DNA from: Tersicoccus solisilvae
Lineage (GTDB): Bacteria; Actinomycetota; Actinomycetes; Actinomycetales; Micrococcaceae
Reading direction: 5' to 3'
Assembly (NCBI RefSeq): GCF_014643255.1
Contig: NZ_BMJI01000017.1
Location: 1 to 64,000 of the forward strand
DNA length: 64,000 bases
Part shown: in pieces, positions 62,980 through 64,000 of the stretch
How the letters are laid out: each line of letters begins with the position of its first letter
Position numbering within the stretch: the stretch's first letter is position 1
Translations under genes and position numbers: made by a program
Notes under the pieces: generated by a model
Database searches by the model: none
Seen by the model: the letters and a program-made list of their open reading frames with translations, nothing else
Told to the model about the DNA's origin: nothing

Positions 62980-64000
62980 CTAGCCGATCGCGGCGAAGGC
63001 GCCCTCGAGGTCGGCGATCAGGTCGTCGGCGTCCTCCAGTCCCACGGAGAGGCGCAGCAGGTCCTCGGGGACGGCGAGCTCGGTGCCCTTGACGGACGCG
63101 TGGGTCATCTCCGCTGGGTAGCAGATCAGGCTCTCCACGCCGCCGAGGGACTCGGCGAGCGCGAACAGCTCGGTGTGCCGCACCAGGTCCAGCGCCGCCT
63201 GCGGGCCGCCGGCCAGGCGCATCGAGACCATGCCGCCGAATCGGGACATCTGCCGGCCCGCGAGCTCGTGCCCCGGGTGGTCCGGCAGCCCCGGGTAGAA
63301 CACCTGGGAGACGGCCGGGTTGCCGGCCAGCGCCTCGGCCACCCGCTGCGCGTTCGCGGAGTGGCGTTCCATCCGCACGTCGAGGGTCTTCAGCGACCGG
63401 GAGGTCAGCCAGGCGTCCATCGGGGAGTTGATCGCCCCGACCGCGAACTGCAGGAACGCGATGCCCTCGGCCAGCTCGGCGTCGTCGCCGACCACCAGCG
63501 CCCCGCCGACGACGTCGGAGTGGCCCCCGATGTACTTCGTGGTGGAGTGCACGACGACGTCCGCGCCCAGGGACAGCGGCTGCTGCAGTGCCGGGGTGGC
63601 GAACGTGTTGTCGGCGACGACGACGGCGCCGGCCTCGTGCCCGATCGCCGCCAGCGCCGCGATGTCCGAGACGGTCATCAGCGGGTTGGACGGGGTCTCG
63701 ACCCAGAGCATCCTCGTGGTCGGCCGGATCGCGGCGCGCACCGCGTCCAGGTCGGCGACGTCCACGGTGGACAGCTCGATGCCCCAGGGTGCCCAGATCC
63801 GGTTCATCAGCCGGTGCGAGCCGCCGTACACGTCGTTGCCCATCAGCAGGTGATCCCCGGGCTTGAGCACCGCGCGGACCAGGGCGTCCTCCGCGGCGAG
63901 CCCGGAGCCGAAGGTGAAGGCCCGGCGCCCGCCCTCGAGGCTGGCGAGCTGGGTCTGCAGTCCGTCCCGGCTGGGGTTGCCGGAGCGGGAGTACTCGTAC
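62980..64000 (-). CDS. metB: cystathionine gamma-synthase (5' end outside window)
   Basis: At least 339 residues of a Cys/Met-metabolism PLP enzyme. YEYSRSGNPSRDGLQTQLASLEGG at the window edge is the conserved N-terminal PLP-phosphate region. Then come DVYGGSHRL, ETPSNPLM, VVADNTFATP, the PLP lysine in VVHSTTKYIGGHSD and the C-terminal RLSVGLEDADDLIADLEGAF. It joins O-acyl-homoserine and cysteine to cystathionine, although gamma-lyase and O-acetylhomoserine sulfhydrylase relatives look similar. The gene continues past base 64000; an internal ATG at 63870 is not the true start. Confidence 0.9.
   Translation of the reverse strand, partial: YEYSRSGNPSRDGLQTQLASLEGGRRAFTFGSGLAAEDALVRAVLKPGDHLLMGNDVYGGSHRLMNRIWAPWGIELSTVDVADLDAVRAAIRPTTRMLWVETPSNPLMTVSDIAALAAIGHEAGAVVVADNTFATPALQQPLSLGADVVVHSTTKYIGGHSDVVGGALVVGDDAELAEGIAFLQFAVGAINSPMDAWLTSRSLKTLDVRMERHSANAQRVAEALAGNPAVSQVFYPGLPDHPGHELAGRQMSRFGGMVSMRLAGGPQAALDLVRHTELFALAESLGGVESLICYPAEMTHASVKGTELAVPEDLLRLSVGLEDADDLIADLEGAFAAIG

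Overview
This 64-kb window is very GC-rich DNA with dense, short-spaced genes and many GTG starts and 1-8 bp start/stop overlaps (ATGA, GTGA, TGATG). It looks like a chromosome segment of a high-GC Actinomycetota. A mycothiol-type maleylpyruvate isomerase, an HExxH metallopeptidase of the actinobacterial DUF1025 type, paired DUF4383 proteins and probable leaderless promoters (TANNNT, 6-7 nt, then ATG/GTG) support this. A Micrococcales-type organism is my inference; no rRNA or other species marker is present. I see no phage, transposase, CRISPR array or plasmid gene.

Layout. 117-4591 (-) is a distal valine catabolic operon: mmsA, 3-hydroxyisobutyryl-CoA hydrolase, mmsB and enoyl-CoA hydratase. 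4756-6423 (+) holds exonuclease III and an unknown protein. 6477-13196 is an alpha-glucoside system: a binding protein, two permeases, a small membrane protein and a LacI regulator on (-), with a divergent alpha-glucosidase. 13347-17480 has an Asp23 protein, a TetR/aldo-keto reductase pair and nsrR-hmp for nitric oxide detoxification. 17584-17961 is a Glu-Asp-Phe tRNA cluster. 18123-25955 has a metallopeptidase, an NlpC/P60 peptidoglycan hydrolase, a self-regulated TetR-ABC exporter operon, a tandem universal stress protein and a purine-type permease.

26031-30759 is a ketone-body/3-hydroxybutyrate operon (scoAB, dehydrogenase, MFS carrier) with a divergent LysR gene. 30803-36464 has a zinc alcohol dehydrogenase, a spermidine-synthase-like protein, a thiamine-binding-type protein and pta-ackA. 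36476-44190 has a GH15 enzyme, a glycerophosphodiesterase, two DUF4383 membrane proteins, a DUF445 protein, an SDR and a glycine-rich membrane-associated protein. 44392-50828 is a complete 3-hydroxybenzoate/gentisate island arranged like genKH-genR-genDFM: carrier, 3-hydroxybenzoate 6-hydroxylase, IclR regulator, gentisate dioxygenase, fumarylpyruvate hydrolase and maleylpyruvate isomerase.

50989-52876 holds an esterase and a PRISE-type reductase. 52950-60490 is the most interesting part. A PLP dehydratase/aldolase-fold enzyme, an N-acyl-D-amino acid deacylase-like enzyme, a KDPG aldolase and a GntP permease face a 2-keto-3-deoxygluconate-type kinase, an IclR regulator and RidA across a shared palindrome. 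Together they can be read as a route from N-acetyl-D-glucosaminate (oxidised GlcNAc) to pyruvate and glyceraldehyde 3-phosphate. The window ends with a large GH13 enzyme, an inverted repeat whose arm also occurs at the left edge, and the 3' part of a cystathionine gamma-synthase gene.

Intergenic DNA is rich in legible control elements: perfect hairpins between convergent genes, operator palindromes for LacI, TetR (two), NsrR, LysR and IclR (two) regulators, and three unusual palindromic or repeat elements of unknown role. No gene-free stretch exceeds about 300 bases.
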